23,585 nucleotides of DNA from UBA7862 sp050872785 (GCA_050872785.1 JBNMHO010000014.1:1-23585), one strand, 5' to 3'. Positions 1 to 8,525 are shown, counted from the first letter of the stretch. Notes: generated by a model from the sequence alone, not told the origin. A program made the numbers and translations.

Positions 1-99
1 AAATCTATTGAAGAATATCAAGTGCTAGTTGAAGATTGGATAGAATTTTATAATACAAAAAGATTAAAAAATAGGAAGAAATCTAAAATTTCTTCCTAG
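1..99 (+). CDS. IS3-type transposase, C-terminal fragment (cut by window edge)
   Basis: Frame 1 is open from the first base to TAG at 97-99 and encodes 32 residues beginning KSIEEYQVLVEDWIEFYN. The W-I-x-F-Y-N-x-x-R pattern is typical of the C-terminal end of the rve integrase core in IS3-family OrfB proteins, where a helix with YN..R follows the catalytic DDE core. The catalytic residues would lie upstream of the window. The end (KNRKKSKISS) is lysine/serine rich and lacks the usual S-P-x-x-Y tail. The last codons also form a terminator hairpin, listed separately. Seen: the reading frame and motif. Inferred: family. The short length limits confidence. Confidence 0.6.
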   Translation, partial: KSIEEYQVLVEDWIEFYNTKRLKNRKKSKISS

Positions 100-108
100 T
101 GGTTTTTT
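73..108 (+). terminator. Rho-independent terminator overlapping the transposase stop codon
   Basis: A perfect 10-bp stem, AGGAAGAAAT (73-82) with ATTTCTTCCT (88-97), encloses a 5-base loop and is followed by a T-run at 103-108. The last codons of the transposase are part of the stem, so the coding end and the terminator are the same DNA. Confidence 0.7.
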
Positions 109-114
109 ATTTTC

Positions 115-136
115 AGTGACCCCTACGGGGTTCACT
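115..136. repeat. Palindrome near the presumed IS right end
   Basis: AGTGACCCC (115-123) pairs with GGGGTTCACT (127-136) with one bulged base and a 3-base loop. It lies just after the transposase fragment and before the unrelated ABC operon, where the terminal inverted repeat of the element would be expected. A T-rich stretch (about 151-157) lies further on. The exact IS boundary and target duplication cannot be set without the left end. Confidence 0.4.
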
Positions 137-172
137 TCAAATTGAGGGGTATTTTTTATCTTAAACATTATT

Positions 173-1948
173 TTAAACAATATCTTTCTTACTAAACACA
201 GTTAGCATCGCAACATTAAGAATGGTTGCAAGTGAGGTGATTATTATAATTGACACGGCAAAATTTGTTCCTGGGAAAACGGGTGAAGCGAATAAGTTAG
301 TCAAATTCTGCATTGAATTAAATGATGTTGAAAAACTCCCGCCGAAATACTTAAATAAGTCAATATTTGCGAAAATATTGTATCTTAACCATGTTGCACC
401 TTTTGACACAAATGTAACAACAATGTTTGCAATGTATATCCCAGCAGCAATACAAACTGAAGCAATATAAGAGTTGAATATTGTTGAAATTGCAATGGCA
501 AGTAGGGCATAAATCCAAATTTTGACCATTAAACTTGCAAGATATATAAGAAATACAACCCAAATTGGCATTGTAAACACCGAACTTGCGTTGAACACGA
601 CTAACATTGTAGGGAAGGATATCCCATACACGATTATGCCAGTTATAAGCGCGACAATGGCGGAAATCATCATAAATACAAACCCAAAAAACAATGTTGC
701 AAAAGTCTTAGCGATTATAATTTTCCAGCGTTTGTATGGCCTTATTGCAAGCAATTTTATGGTGCCTTCACTTTGTTCTTTGGCAATCATTCCAGCACCC
801 AAAACAACTGTGAATGCAATTATTGCAACACTTACAATTTCCATTGCGAAATACATATAATCAAAAGCGTTTGTTTCTATAGATGAATTCTTGTTAAAAG
901 AAAGCATAGCCGCACAATCACTGTCAGTCATATCGTTTTCAAGCAAGTAGAGGTGTTTACATTTGTTTTCAGAAAACTTATAGCTATTTGAGTTTTCATA
1001 CCCAACATATTGAGAAATATTTGTATCACCATATCGTGCGACAATAACGCTTTTTAAGTCGTTTGACAATGATTCAGTGGCATTGTTGCATGCAGATAGG
1101 TATCTTACAATCAAATTTTTCATCAAATTTTGATTGTTTTCATTTGCATCAAACTCTGCATCAAGGGAAGCAGCACTTTTCATTCTTGTCACTTTTTCAA
1201 GGGCAGCAGGAAGTTTCTCATCAGCCAATTTTTTTATAATTTCAAAATTTGTTTTCAAATCTTCTGTTGAATATTCCAAATTTTTAACAAGCGACAAATT
1301 ATTCTCAAGTTTTGCTAAAGAGTTAAAGTTTTCAAGCAAATTTTGAATATTCCTAAAATATGCAGCGTCTTTTTCGGCAGATGTATATGCTAAAATTGAC
1401 TTTGCTCTGCCAATGTTATCTTGAATATCTGTGTCATTTTGTTCAGTCACCAAAATGAGTGGGGAAGAGTGACTTTGCATAAGTTCATTGTAATAGTCTT
1501 CAAGTCCAATAATTTTTTCTCTTAAAGTGTTTTGTAAATTAAGACAGTTATTTTTTGAACTTGCAATCTCTTCATCTGTTTCTGCTCTTTCTGCTGCTAC
1601 AACACCATTTTTATAGTTTTCCCAAGCAAGTTTAATTTCAGCCATTTTGCTGGATAAAATGCTTGTTTGATTTTTTGCATTATTTATGAATGTTTGATAG
1701 TCACTAAGTGCATTATTATACGCAGTTTCATATGTGTCTTTGTAATCAGAACTGAAACCATCATAAATCTGAGTAACTTTGTAGCCGCTTAAACTAACAG
1801 CCGAGGCAGTTGTTACATTTCCCGCTGGAGAAAAGAATTTTGGTGCTATCGTCAATGCCAAAATGAGAACAGCAGACATAATAAATATTATTGGGCTTAA
1901 AAAAATCTTCTTAATTTCGCCTTTGGTCAATCTAAATATTTTTCGCAT
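173..1948 (-). CDS. ABC-2 type transporter permease with large extracytoplasmic domain
   Basis: This 591-residue membrane protein has one hydrophobic helix at about residues 20-36, then a polar, helix-rich domain (about 40-360), then about five or six membrane segments between 365 and 588. The stretch AKEQSEGTIKLLAIRPYKRW after the second helix matches the cytoplasmic elbow of ABC-2 permeases (E..GT...L..P..R). This architecture fits the ABC2_membrane_3 group, where the domain between TM1 and TM2 faces outside. The start codon is 12 bases after the ATPase stop, with AAAGGAG between, so the two are co-translated partners. The substrate is unknown. BcrA-type neighbours often export antibiotics or peptides, but nothing here decides that. 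Confidence 0.85.
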   Translation of the reverse strand: MRKIFRLTKGEIKKIFLSPIIFIMSAVLILALTIAPKFFSPAGNVTTASAVSLSGYKVTQIYDGFSSDYKDTYETAYNNALSDYQTFINNAKNQTSILSSKMAEIKLAWENYKNGVVAAERAETDEEIASSKNNCLNLQNTLREKIIGLEDYYNELMQSHSSPLILVTEQNDTDIQDNIGRAKSILAYTSAEKDAAYFRNIQNLLENFNSLAKLENNLSLVKNLEYSTEDLKTNFEIIKKLADEKLPAALEKVTRMKSAASLDAEFDANENNQNLMKNLIVRYLSACNNATESLSNDLKSVIVARYGDTNISQYVGYENSNSYKFSENKCKHLYLLENDMTDSDCAAMLSFNKNSSIETNAFDYMYFAMEIVSVAIIAFTVVLGAGMIAKEQSEGTIKLLAIRPYKRWKIIIAKTFATLFFGFVFMMISAIVALITGIIVYGISFPTMLVVFNASSVFTMPIWVVFLIYLASLMVKIWIYALLAIAISTIFNSYIASVCIAAGIYIANIVVTFVSKGATWLRYNIFANIDLFKYFGGSFSTSFNSMQNLTNLFASPVFPGTNFAVSIIIITSLATILNVAMLTVFSKKDIV

Positions 1949-1960
1949 CTTTGCTCCTTT

Positions 1961-2899
1961 TTAGTCCACTTTGGGAGAGGGTAACGCTCTTTTGTTTATT
2001 GTTTCAAGGAAAATACTCTCAAGATTTTGCTTCCTTTCCACTATGGAATATATTGAAATTCCGTTTGTGACGAGCAGAGCAGTGGCCTCTGGAATTTTGT
2101 CATGCGGAAGGTCAACAACAAGTGTATTTTTAATAATTGACAACTTTCTTTTGCCGTATTTTTGCAAAATAAGTTTTCCCGCATAGTTCGGGAAGTTGAC
2201 CTGAATTGCCACTTGTTCACCCGCAGATTTATCCACCTTGGTCATGTGTTCAATTCTATCCAACGTTCCAAGATTGATAATTCCCACTGTGTCGCACATA
2301 AGTTCCATTTCAGCCAAATTGTGACTGGAAACGAGAATTGCAATCTTTTTGTCACTCGCAAGTTTTCTTAAGAAATTTCTAAGTTCCACAACGCCTTCTG
2401 GGTCAAGTCCGTTTGTTGGCTCGTCCAAAATAAGTAGCTTTGGGTCATGCAATAGTGCTTGTGCAATGCCAAGTCTTTGCTTCATTCCAAGGGAATAAGT
2501 CCCAACTTTGTCTTTCAATCTGCTTGTCAGCCCGACAATTTTGCCAACTTCGTCAATTTTCTTTGGGGAAGATACGTTTGACAGACTTGCAAACAGTTCA
2601 AGGTTACTTCTGCCGGAAAGATTGTTATACATTTCTGGGTTTTCAATAATTCCACCAACGAGGGAAATGGCTTGTTCAAATTGTTTTTTAATTGATTTTC
2701 CGCAAATTAAAACCTCGCCGCTATCCATTTTTGCAAGCCCAGTTATCATTTTTATGGCAGTAGATTTGCCCGCACCATTTGGCCCTAAAAAGCCAAAAAT
2801 CTCTCCTTCGTGAATATCGAAGGAAAGATTATTAACGGCAATTCTTTTGCCATACTTTTTGCAAAGCCCTTTAACACTTAAAACAACTTTATTAGTCAA
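1961..2899 (-). CDS. ABC transporter ATP-binding protein (BcrA/ABC-2 type)
   Basis: This 312-residue cytoplasmic ATPase energises the permease encoded just downstream. Walker A is GPNGAGKST at 39-47, the signature is SLGMKQ at 136-141, Walker B is LLILDEP at 155-161 and the H-loop histidine is in SSHN near 193. The YSLGMKQRLGIA signature is the form usual in bacitracin/lantibiotic-type exporters and other ABC-2 drug or peptide exporters. Translation starts at a TTG (2897-2899) with GGAG at 2908-2911, eight bases upstream; no ATG fits as well. It lies 16 bases after the PadR-like gene. The C-terminal ~90 residues after the H-loop are the accessory region common in this group. The family is certain; the cargo is not known. 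Confidence 0.93.
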   Translation of the reverse strand: MTNKVVLSVKGLCKKYGKRIAVNNLSFDIHEGEIFGFLGPNGAGKSTAIKMITGLAKMDSGEVLICGKSIKKQFEQAISLVGGIIENPEMYNNLSGRSNLELFASLSNVSSPKKIDEVGKIVGLTSRLKDKVGTYSLGMKQRLGIAQALLHDPKLLILDEPTNGLDPEGVVELRNFLRKLASDKKIAILVSSHNLAEMELMCDTVGIINLGTLDRIEHMTKVDKSAGEQVAIQVNFPNYAGKLILQKYGKRKLSIIKNTLVVDLPHDKIPEATALLVTNGISIYSIVERKQNLESIFLETINKRALPSPKVD

Positions 2900-2915
2900 A
2901 ACAAATACTCCTTAT

Positions 2916-4475
2916 TTAGTAACTAAATTTCCCAGACTTAAATAACGCATAGAAAACAATGTATGAAAGAACAATATTTGATGAAACAAGCACAGGAACA
3001 AGCCAAAAACTCAGAAATTCTCGCTGAGCGATGTCATTCATTCCAAGTGACAGACAAATTGCAAATGTGATTATTGCAGCAAACAAAAATACTAATAATC
3101 GTTTTGTAATTTCCCGTTTAAATTTCGTTTCTATAACAACAAGCCTATATCTATTCAAGAAATTTTCAAGAGTGAAGATAAGTGCGACACTACATGCACA
3201 TGCACCACCAAGGAAATACATCAATCGTTGCCCAGCAAGCACGTTACCGTCTTTGTTCAAAATCAAATATGAAAGCACAACTTCTGCTATCATAAAAAGC
3301 GCAGTTATCAGGGCGGAGAACATGTTGAGTTTATTCCTATCTGTGTAACGCCTTGAACTATTTTTTGCATGGTCACTATCATGTTTTCTTACGTCAAGAC
3401 CTTGAAGTTTATACAAATTCGCAATCATAGAAAGGTCGTTGCAATCTATGTTGCTCGCAGAATTCTTTTCTACAAAATCATCAATTTCACTCTTTTTATC
3501 AGTTTTTGGCGTTTCGGAAACTTGAGAAGAAGGGAATATCTCTTTGAAAGTTTTTGTTCTGTTTTGTTCATATGGGTCAGACATCTGCGACTTGTTATAA
3601 AGATTTCCAATCACAGTTTTGTAATCGTTATTTTCAAAAATTGGTTCTTCTTTCTCAGGTTCGCTCCATGAAATTTCATCAGTTTTTGACATTTTATTAT
3701 TTTCACTTAGGGAAGAGGTGTTATCATAATTTAAATTTTTCTCTTCTGCTTTAACGTTTAAAATATTATTTGAGGAATTATCTTCTTGCTTGTTATCTAG
3801 AATTTCTTTCGCATCAAAAATAGAAGCCCGTGAAATTGGGGCAGTGTCGTTTAGAACTCTTGCTGGCTCAATTTCAACTTGATGATTGTCAAGTCCTTCA
3901 TATTTATTCGAATACGCTTCAACTTTCTGTGCGGGGACTTGTTTTTTTACAGCCTTTACATCTTGTCCAAAAAGGTCAAATTGATAGAATGATTGATTGT
4001 TATTTTCTTCTTCCGATTCGTCAATTTTTTTAATTTCTGGGCGTGAAGATGCCATGGAGAATAATGTTTCTTGACTGCCAACGGACATTTCATCACTTGA
4101 AGGCTCGTTCTTGACCTCTTGTTCTTGATTTTGTGCAATATCAAACTCATTTGCTGGAAGGGCAGAAATCAAGTCACCCATAAGCCACTTGTCTTTGTTT
4201 TCCTCAAACATTTTTTCACCTTCGTCAGTTAAGACATAATAATGCCTGTTGCCGCCCAGTTCACTATCTTTCCAATATGAATGAACAAGATTTTGTTCTT
4301 CCATTCGCCTTAAGCTACTATACAAACTTGGTTGCTTTAAAATAAGCTTGCCGTCTGACAAACGTTCTATTTCTTTACAAATTTCATATCCATATTTGTC
4401 CCCAGAACTTAGTGCTGTTATGATAATTGGAGCAATGGAACCGCGTTGTGCTTTATTATCCAAATTTTCTGACAT
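2916..4475 (-). CDS. PadR-family regulator fused to a four-helix membrane domain
   Basis: The protein has 519 residues, against about 110-180 for ordinary PadR proteins. Residues ~12-97 form the PadR winged helix: a start resembling IIITALSSGDKYGYEI, then LYSSLRRMEEQNLV and GGNRHYYVLTDEGEKMF in the wing. Residues ~100-370 are low-complexity and rich in Ser, Asn, Glu and Asp, probably a disordered linker. Residues ~383-511 contain four hydrophobic helices (about 383-406, 416-437, 459-477, 488-511). PadR proteins typically repress efflux genes, and here the gene is first in an operon with an ABC exporter pair, so it probably controls that operon. The membrane anchor suggests it senses the membrane or the transporter itself; this is inference. 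SD complementarity before the ATG is weak. Confidence 0.85.
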   Translation of the reverse strand: MSENLDNKAQRGSIAPIIITALSSGDKYGYEICKEIERLSDGKLILKQPSLYSSLRRMEEQNLVHSYWKDSELGGNRHYYVLTDEGEKMFEENKDKWLMGDLISALPANEFDIAQNQEQEVKNEPSSDEMSVGSQETLFSMASSRPEIKKIDESEEENNNQSFYQFDLFGQDVKAVKKQVPAQKVEAYSNKYEGLDNHQVEIEPARVLNDTAPISRASIFDAKEILDNKQEDNSSNNILNVKAEEKNLNYDNTSSLSENNKMSKTDEISWSEPEKEEPIFENNDYKTVIGNLYNKSQMSDPYEQNRTKTFKEIFPSSQVSETPKTDKKSEIDDFVEKNSASNIDCNDLSMIANLYKLQGLDVRKHDSDHAKNSSRRYTDRNKLNMFSALITALFMIAEVVLSYLILNKDGNVLAGQRLMYFLGGACACSVALIFTLENFLNRYRLVVIETKFKREITKRLLVFLFAAIITFAICLSLGMNDIAQREFLSFWLVPVLVSSNIVLSYIVFYALFKSGKFSY

Positions 4476-4547
4476 TTTACTTCACTCTTTTATGTAAATT
4501 TTTTGATAAAAACTCAGCAAGTCGCATACATTGAACAATACACTTAT

Positions 4548-4576
4548 ATATTACAAAAAACTTTCTTTTTAGTCAA
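4548..4576 (-). promoter_or_regulatory. Sigma-A promoter of the padR-ABC operon
   Basis: On the minus strand TTGACT (4571-4576) and TAATAT (4548-4553) are separated by 17 bases, giving a leader of about 65 bases before the PadR-like start. No clear PadR operator palindrome was found next to it. Confidence 0.75.
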
Positions 4577-4642
4577 GAAAAAAGCGGTCTAAACTCTTTC
4601 AAAGAAGGGAATAATATGATAAAATATTTTTGAGGGAATAAA

Positions 4643-5314
4643 ATGATTGAACAAGCAAGCATTGTCAGAGAAAGAAGAAAAACTATAAAAATTATTGTTG
4701 ACAAAAAGGGTGAACTCACAGTCTTCTGCCCATATGGGCTGTCGCTTAGCAGAGTTGAGGAAATTTTGAAAAGCCGAGAACGCACAATTCTAAACAAAAT
4801 AGCCAATGCCAAACAATTAAATGAAAACTATTCTGACATAATGGACGGCAAATCAATCTTGCTTTTTGGCAAAGAATATAAACTTGCTTTCTCTCAAAAA
4901 ATAAAGAAACCGTCATTCTCAGACGAATACTTTTTTGTTCCAGAAAAATATCTTAGGGTAGGGAATGTCAACCTTTGTATCAAAAAAACAATAAAAGAAA
5001 TTGCAAGTCGTGTAATTTCTGCAAGGCTTAAAGAAATCGCTCAAGCGAACAATGCCTTTGTGTCGAAAATTGTAATCGGAGACTTTCATGCAAAGTGGGG
5101 CAGTTGCGACTCAAACAGCGTAATCAAGTTTAACTGGCGACTTGCCATGCTACGCCAACAAATTGTTGATTTTGTTATTTATCACGAAATAACACATCTA
5201 AAAGAAATGAACCATTCAAAAAAGTTTTATTATGAACTGGAAAGAATCTGTCCGAATTGGAAAGAGAGTCGAGAACAATTAAAAGACTTCGCTTTTTTGC
5301 TCACAATGTATTAA
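4643..5314 (+). CDS. YgjP-like (DUF45) zinc metallopeptidase-type protein
   Basis: This 223-residue protein is of usual length for the YgjP/DUF45 family (COG1451), which is related to SprT and WLM zinc metallopeptidases. The zinc motif is HEITHLKE (181-188), followed by MNHSKKFY (189-196), where the third ligand is expected. The family motif KWGSCDS is at 151-157. The ATG at 4643 is preceded by GAGGGA (4632-4637). It is transcribed divergently from the PadR operon, with only about 165 bases between the start codons. No signal peptide is visible, so it is probably cytoplasmic. The biological substrate of this family is not well defined. A TATGAT at 4615-4620 could be its -10, but no good -35 accompanies it. 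Confidence 0.88.
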   Translation: MIEQASIVRERRKTIKIIVDKKGELTVFCPYGLSLSRVEEILKSRERTILNKIANAKQLNENYSDIMDGKSILLFGKEYKLAFSQKIKKPSFSDEYFFVPEKYLRVGNVNLCIKKTIKEIASRVISARLKEIAQANNAFVSKIVIGDFHAKWGSCDSNSVIKFNWRLAMLRQQIVDFVIYHEITHLKEMNHSKKFYYELERICPNWKESREQLKDFAFLLTMY

Positions 5315-6178
5315 AAATTCTCTTTTGCAGCTTTCATAAACTATTCGCAAAATACACATTTTACGAAAAGATAGCATACATACCGCTCAGAAATTTGATT
5401 TTTCAATGTCCAGTTCAATTTCTTAATTCCATGTATGGAATTTCTTGTAAACTTTATTTTTTATATTTTTAATTGTTTATAGTCAATTTCAAATCAAATT
5501 TTTGTTATAAATTTATTTTACAATATTTGCTTTTATATGGCAAATATTTTTTATCTATAAATCCGCTCTCAGACAGAATTTTTATATTTTTATGAGTGGT
5601 TGTTCATTTATTTTTGTTTAAGTTTTGTTATACAGAAATTTGTTAAAAAATCGTTGTTTCAAATCTTGTCTGACACAGAATTTTTACTTTTACATGAAGG
5701 ATTACTCATTTGTTTTTAGTTTGTTTTTTAGAAATTAAATCATTCTATTTTTCATTGTTTTTTGCTTAATCAGCTTATTAATTTTAATAAAAGATTCTGT
5801 CTGACACAAGCCTTATTGTCACACAGAATTATTTTTATTTATAGCATAATTTCGTTCAAATCTTAATTTTTTCTGTTACAAAATGTACAAAAATTTTACC
5901 TCAAATTATATCAAATGTTACTGAGTTTTATATCCAAAGGCTTAATATTGGTCTTATAAAAAACTAAACATTTGTTTATCAATCATTTTGTCAAAATTCA
6001 CATTATAGTTTGCATAGTACCTAGAACCAGAGTCCAGTTTGCATAGTACTTAGAAAAAGTTGTTTTAGATAGAATTTATGCAAAAAATATAAAGAAATAT
6101 GGGCAAAAATGCTCAAAAATCAATAAAAAATGCGTAAAAATCATTGAAATTTACGCACTTTTCGTGATAAATTTAGTT
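5315..6178. repeat. Gene-free AT-rich region with diverged short repeats
   Basis: No credible gene lies in these ~860 bases. Copies of a motif around CAGAATTWTTA occur at 5574, 5676 and 5824, each preceded by a TCAGA/TCTGACA/TGTCACA variant and followed by T-rich sequence; the first two copies keep similarity for about 70 bases (TGAGTGG/TGAAGGA, then ACTCATTT/GTTCATTT). An inverted pair, ATTCTGTCTGACA (5794-5806) and TGTCACACAGAAT (5817-5829), has a single mismatch. A separate 20-base direct repeat, AGTTTGCATAGTACYTAGAA, lies at 6007-6026 and 6036-6055. The right end is a terminator for the leftward gene. Confidence 0.55.
6125..6157 (-). terminator. Terminator of the serS operon
   Basis: On the minus strand, TGCGTAAA (6150-6157) pairs with TTTACGCA (6131-6138) and is followed by a T-run (6125-6130). 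It lies about 20 bases after the stop of the nucleotidyltransferase-like gene. Confidence 0.75.
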
Positions 6179-7063
6179 TTAAATTAGCCTTGAAACATAA
6201 TTCAAAAATGTTCTTATGTTTGAATAATTTATGTCTGCAAGGGCAAAGTTATTCAATAATTCCCCGTCAAATGATTTGAACTTCCCTACATCGCAATTTA
6301 GGAGAAAATTGAGGGATTTATAGAAAACTTTTTCAGTGTTATCGCCACACAGCAAGGTGTTTGGAATGTTAAAAACAATCAATTCTATAAAATATTTGTT
6401 CATTTGACCTGCAGTCATCCATTTGTTCATCAAAATGGATTTACGCAAGTTCTTGAATATTCTAATAACTCTCTTATAATTTCCCTTTGTCAAATCATCT
6501 TTTGTGTCCATTTGCTCATTATAGGAAAATAAATCAATTTTTTGGCTTGTATTTCTAAGCGGATTCCAAAATGATAGAATGGCATTTGGGTCACTTTCAG
6601 AATAAGTTGCGAAGCGAATTAAAATTTTAAAACCGAATTCCTTTGCACAAAAAATTTTCAGCCCGTCATCGACAAGTAGAAACGTTGTTTTTTCTCCAAA
6701 ATATTGTGACATAATTTGAGCAAGTTTTGGGATTAAATCAGCATACGTCCCCATGGCGAGCATTGCCCCGTCATTCCCTCTTGTGTTTTTATGTTTGGAC
6801 AAAATCGAATTGGCGAGTTCAAGTTGTGGATTTGATGACGCAATAACAATTTCAAGTTCGCCCATTTCGTCAATGAATGTGTTGTTAGTGTATTCGCCCA
6901 TTGGGAAAATTTTTGTTGATTTCTCGTCAAAATTTTGCACTTGTCTTGTGTCAACCAGTTCTCCCAGTGATGCAGTTAAAAATGACAGGGCTTTTGTGTA
7001 AAAGTCCTGCACTTTTTCTTTGTTTTTTAGTTGTGACAGTTGAACAATCGTTTCCCCGTTCAT
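6179..7063 (-). CDS. Nucleotidyltransferase-like (CD-NTase/OAS-type fold) protein, probably degenerate
   Basis: The 294-residue protein resembles the OAS/CD-NTase-type nucleotidyltransferase arrangement. The stretch IFPMGEYTNNT (52-62) sits where the GS(x)nT glycine-serine motif is expected, and GELEIVI (68-74) sits where the metal-binding DxD is expected. The C-terminal half has KGNYKRVIRIFKNLRKSI and YFIELIVFNIP, patterns resembling the helical second domain. The catalytic residues look substituted: Ser to Glu after the glycine, DxD to ELE, and no VDL-type third aspartate is obvious (GFKILIRFAT instead). It starts 16 bases after serS with AGGTG between, so the two are co-transcribed. The fold is my inference from pattern only and the function is unknown; it could be a pseudoenzyme or a divergent active enzyme. 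Confidence 0.45.
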   Translation of the reverse strand: MNGETIVQLSQLKNKEKVQDFYTKALSFLTASLGELVDTRQVQNFDEKSTKIFPMGEYTNNTFIDEMGELEIVIASSNPQLELANSILSKHKNTRGNDGAMLAMGTYADLIPKLAQIMSQYFGEKTTFLLVDDGLKIFCAKEFGFKILIRFATYSESDPNAILSFWNPLRNTSQKIDLFSYNEQMDTKDDLTKGNYKRVIRIFKNLRKSILMNKWMTAGQMNKYFIELIVFNIPNTLLCGDNTEKVFYKSLNFLLNCDVGKFKSFDGELLNNFALADINYSNIRTFLNYVSRLI

Positions 7064-7079
7064 ACATCACCTCAGTTGA

Positions 7080-8357
7080 TTATTTTCTAATAACTTCCAG
7101 TCCACCCAAATACTTTCTTAAAACTTCTGGCACAGTTACACTGCCGTCTGCATTTTGATATTGCTCCACAATGGCTGGAATAAGTCTTGAAGTTGCAAGT
7201 CCGCTAGCATTAAGCGTATAGACAAATTCGGTTTTCTTTGTTTTTGAATCTCTGTAACGAGTGTTGTTTCTGCGTGCTTGATAATCTCCAGCATTTGAAG
7301 CAGAAGAAACTTCCTTGTAAATTCCCATACTTGGAATCCAAACTTCAATGTCATATGTTCTTCTCATTGAAGCTGAGCAATCTCCCGATGCAAGTTTTGA
7401 CACTTGGTAATGTAACCCGAGATTTTTAACAAGATTTTCCGCTTTGGTCACAAGTTCCTCAAACGCTTTAGCACCTTGTTCTGGAGTAGTATATTGCACC
7501 ATTTCCACTTTGTTAAATTGGTGACCCCTAATCATTCCACGTTCTTCTTGTCTATAACTCCCCGCTTCACGTCTGTAGCATGGAGTGTAGGCAAAGAATT
7601 TCTTTGGCAACTCGTTTTCTGGGATAATTTCACCTTTATAAAGATTTACAAGTGCTGTTTCCGCTGTTGGAAGAAGAAATTTAGATTTTTCGTCTTTGTT
7701 GTCTATCCAATAAACTTCATCACTGAATTTTGGGAATTGCCCTGCCCCAAAGCCACAAGCATAGTTCAACATGCGTGGTGGCAAAATAAACTCATAACCG
7801 TCTTTTGTGTGTTCGTCAATAAAATAGTTAAGAAGTGCCCATTCAAGTCTTGCACCAATTCCACGATAAATCCAAGCCCCGTTGCCTGCAAGTTTCACAC
7901 CACGTTCATAATCAACCAACCCAAGGTCTGTGCAAAGTTCCACATGGTTCTTTGGCTTAAAGTCAAATTCAGGTTTTTTGTTGCCTTGTCTTAGAACTTT
8001 ATTATTTTCCTTTCCGCCAGGCAAAAGGTCCTCGTCAGGTGGGTTTGGCAAAACTGAAATAAAGTCAAAAATTTGCTTTTCTACTTTGGCAAGTTTTTCA
8101 TCTAATTCTTCAATTTTATGACCAAGAAGTTTCATTTCTTCAAAAATGCTACTTGTGTCTTTCCCTTCTTTTTTAAGAACAGGAATTTGTGCACTAACTT
8201 TATTCTTTTGAGATTTAAGTGCTTCAACTTCTTGAATAATCTCTCGTCTTTCCTTGTCCCATGCAATAACTGGAGCAAAATCTACTTCGCAGCCCTTCTT
8301 TGCAAGCAATTCTTCAATTTTCTTTGGGTCTTGTTTAATAAGTTCAAGTGAAATCAT
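7080..8357 (-). CDS. serS: Seryl-tRNA synthetase
   Basis: SerS charges tRNA-Ser with serine in the cytoplasm and also supplies Ser-tRNA-Sec where present. It has 425 residues, the usual length. Residues ~1-100 form the charged coiled-coil arm that grips the long variable arm of tRNA-Ser. The class II core follows: motif 2 is in CYRREAGSYRQEERGMIRGHQF and motif 3 in ASGLATSRLIPAIVEQY near the C-terminus. The start is ATG with GAGGA eight bases upstream. It is the first gene of a two-gene operon with a nucleotidyltransferase-like gene. The 5' leader shows no T-box core, unlike pheS in this window. Confidence 0.97.
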   Translation of the reverse strand: MISLELIKQDPKKIEELLAKKGCEVDFAPVIAWDKERREIIQEVEALKSQKNKVSAQIPVLKKEGKDTSSIFEEMKLLGHKIEELDEKLAKVEKQIFDFISVLPNPPDEDLLPGGKENNKVLRQGNKKPEFDFKPKNHVELCTDLGLVDYERGVKLAGNGAWIYRGIGARLEWALLNYFIDEHTKDGYEFILPPRMLNYACGFGAGQFPKFSDEVYWIDNKDEKSKFLLPTAETALVNLYKGEIIPENELPKKFFAYTPCYRREAGSYRQEERGMIRGHQFNKVEMVQYTTPEQGAKAFEELVTKAENLVKNLGLHYQVSKLASGDCSASMRRTYDIEVWIPSMGIYKEVSSASNAGDYQARRNNTRYRDSKTKKTEFVYTLNASGLATSRLIPAIVEQYQNADGSVTVPEVLRKYLGGLEVIRK

Positions 8358-8441
8358 AATTTTATCCTCGTTTAAAAATTTAAAACTAAATTTGATTTAG
8401 TTTATGCAACTAGCAGTGTTTATCACTTTGCTAACGGGTAT

Positions 8442-8470
8442 AGTATAAATATATCTGCAAAAAAAGTCAA
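8442..8470 (-). promoter_or_regulatory. Sigma-A promoter of serS
   Basis: On the minus strand TTGACT (8465-8470), a 17-base spacer and TATACT (8442-8447) give a leader of about 80 bases. A short imperfect hairpin (8412-8432) lies in the leader; no T-box sequence is present. Confidence 0.75.
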
Positions 8471-8525
8471 CTTCTATCAAATATTTTTTCACAAATATCC
8501 AAAATTACAAAAGAAATTAAATTTG

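Noticed and set aside
115..172. Terminator for the ABC operon at the IS-side palindrome
   Set aside because: On the minus strand the stem is followed by GAAAATAAAA rather than a T-run; it is better seen as part of the IS end.
2915..2927. Palindrome TTTAGTAACTAAA as a PadR operator
   Set aside because: It lies at the end of the PadR coding region, not near the operon promoter, and such AT-rich palindromes are expected by chance here.
6007..6055. Two 20-base direct repeats as a minimal CRISPR
   Set aside because: Only two copies, the gap is 9 bases, and no cas genes are present; spacers of normal length are absent.
8358..8470. T-box riboswitch upstream of serS
   Set aside because: The leader is only about 80 bases and has no TGGNACCGCGG-like core or Stem I motifs.
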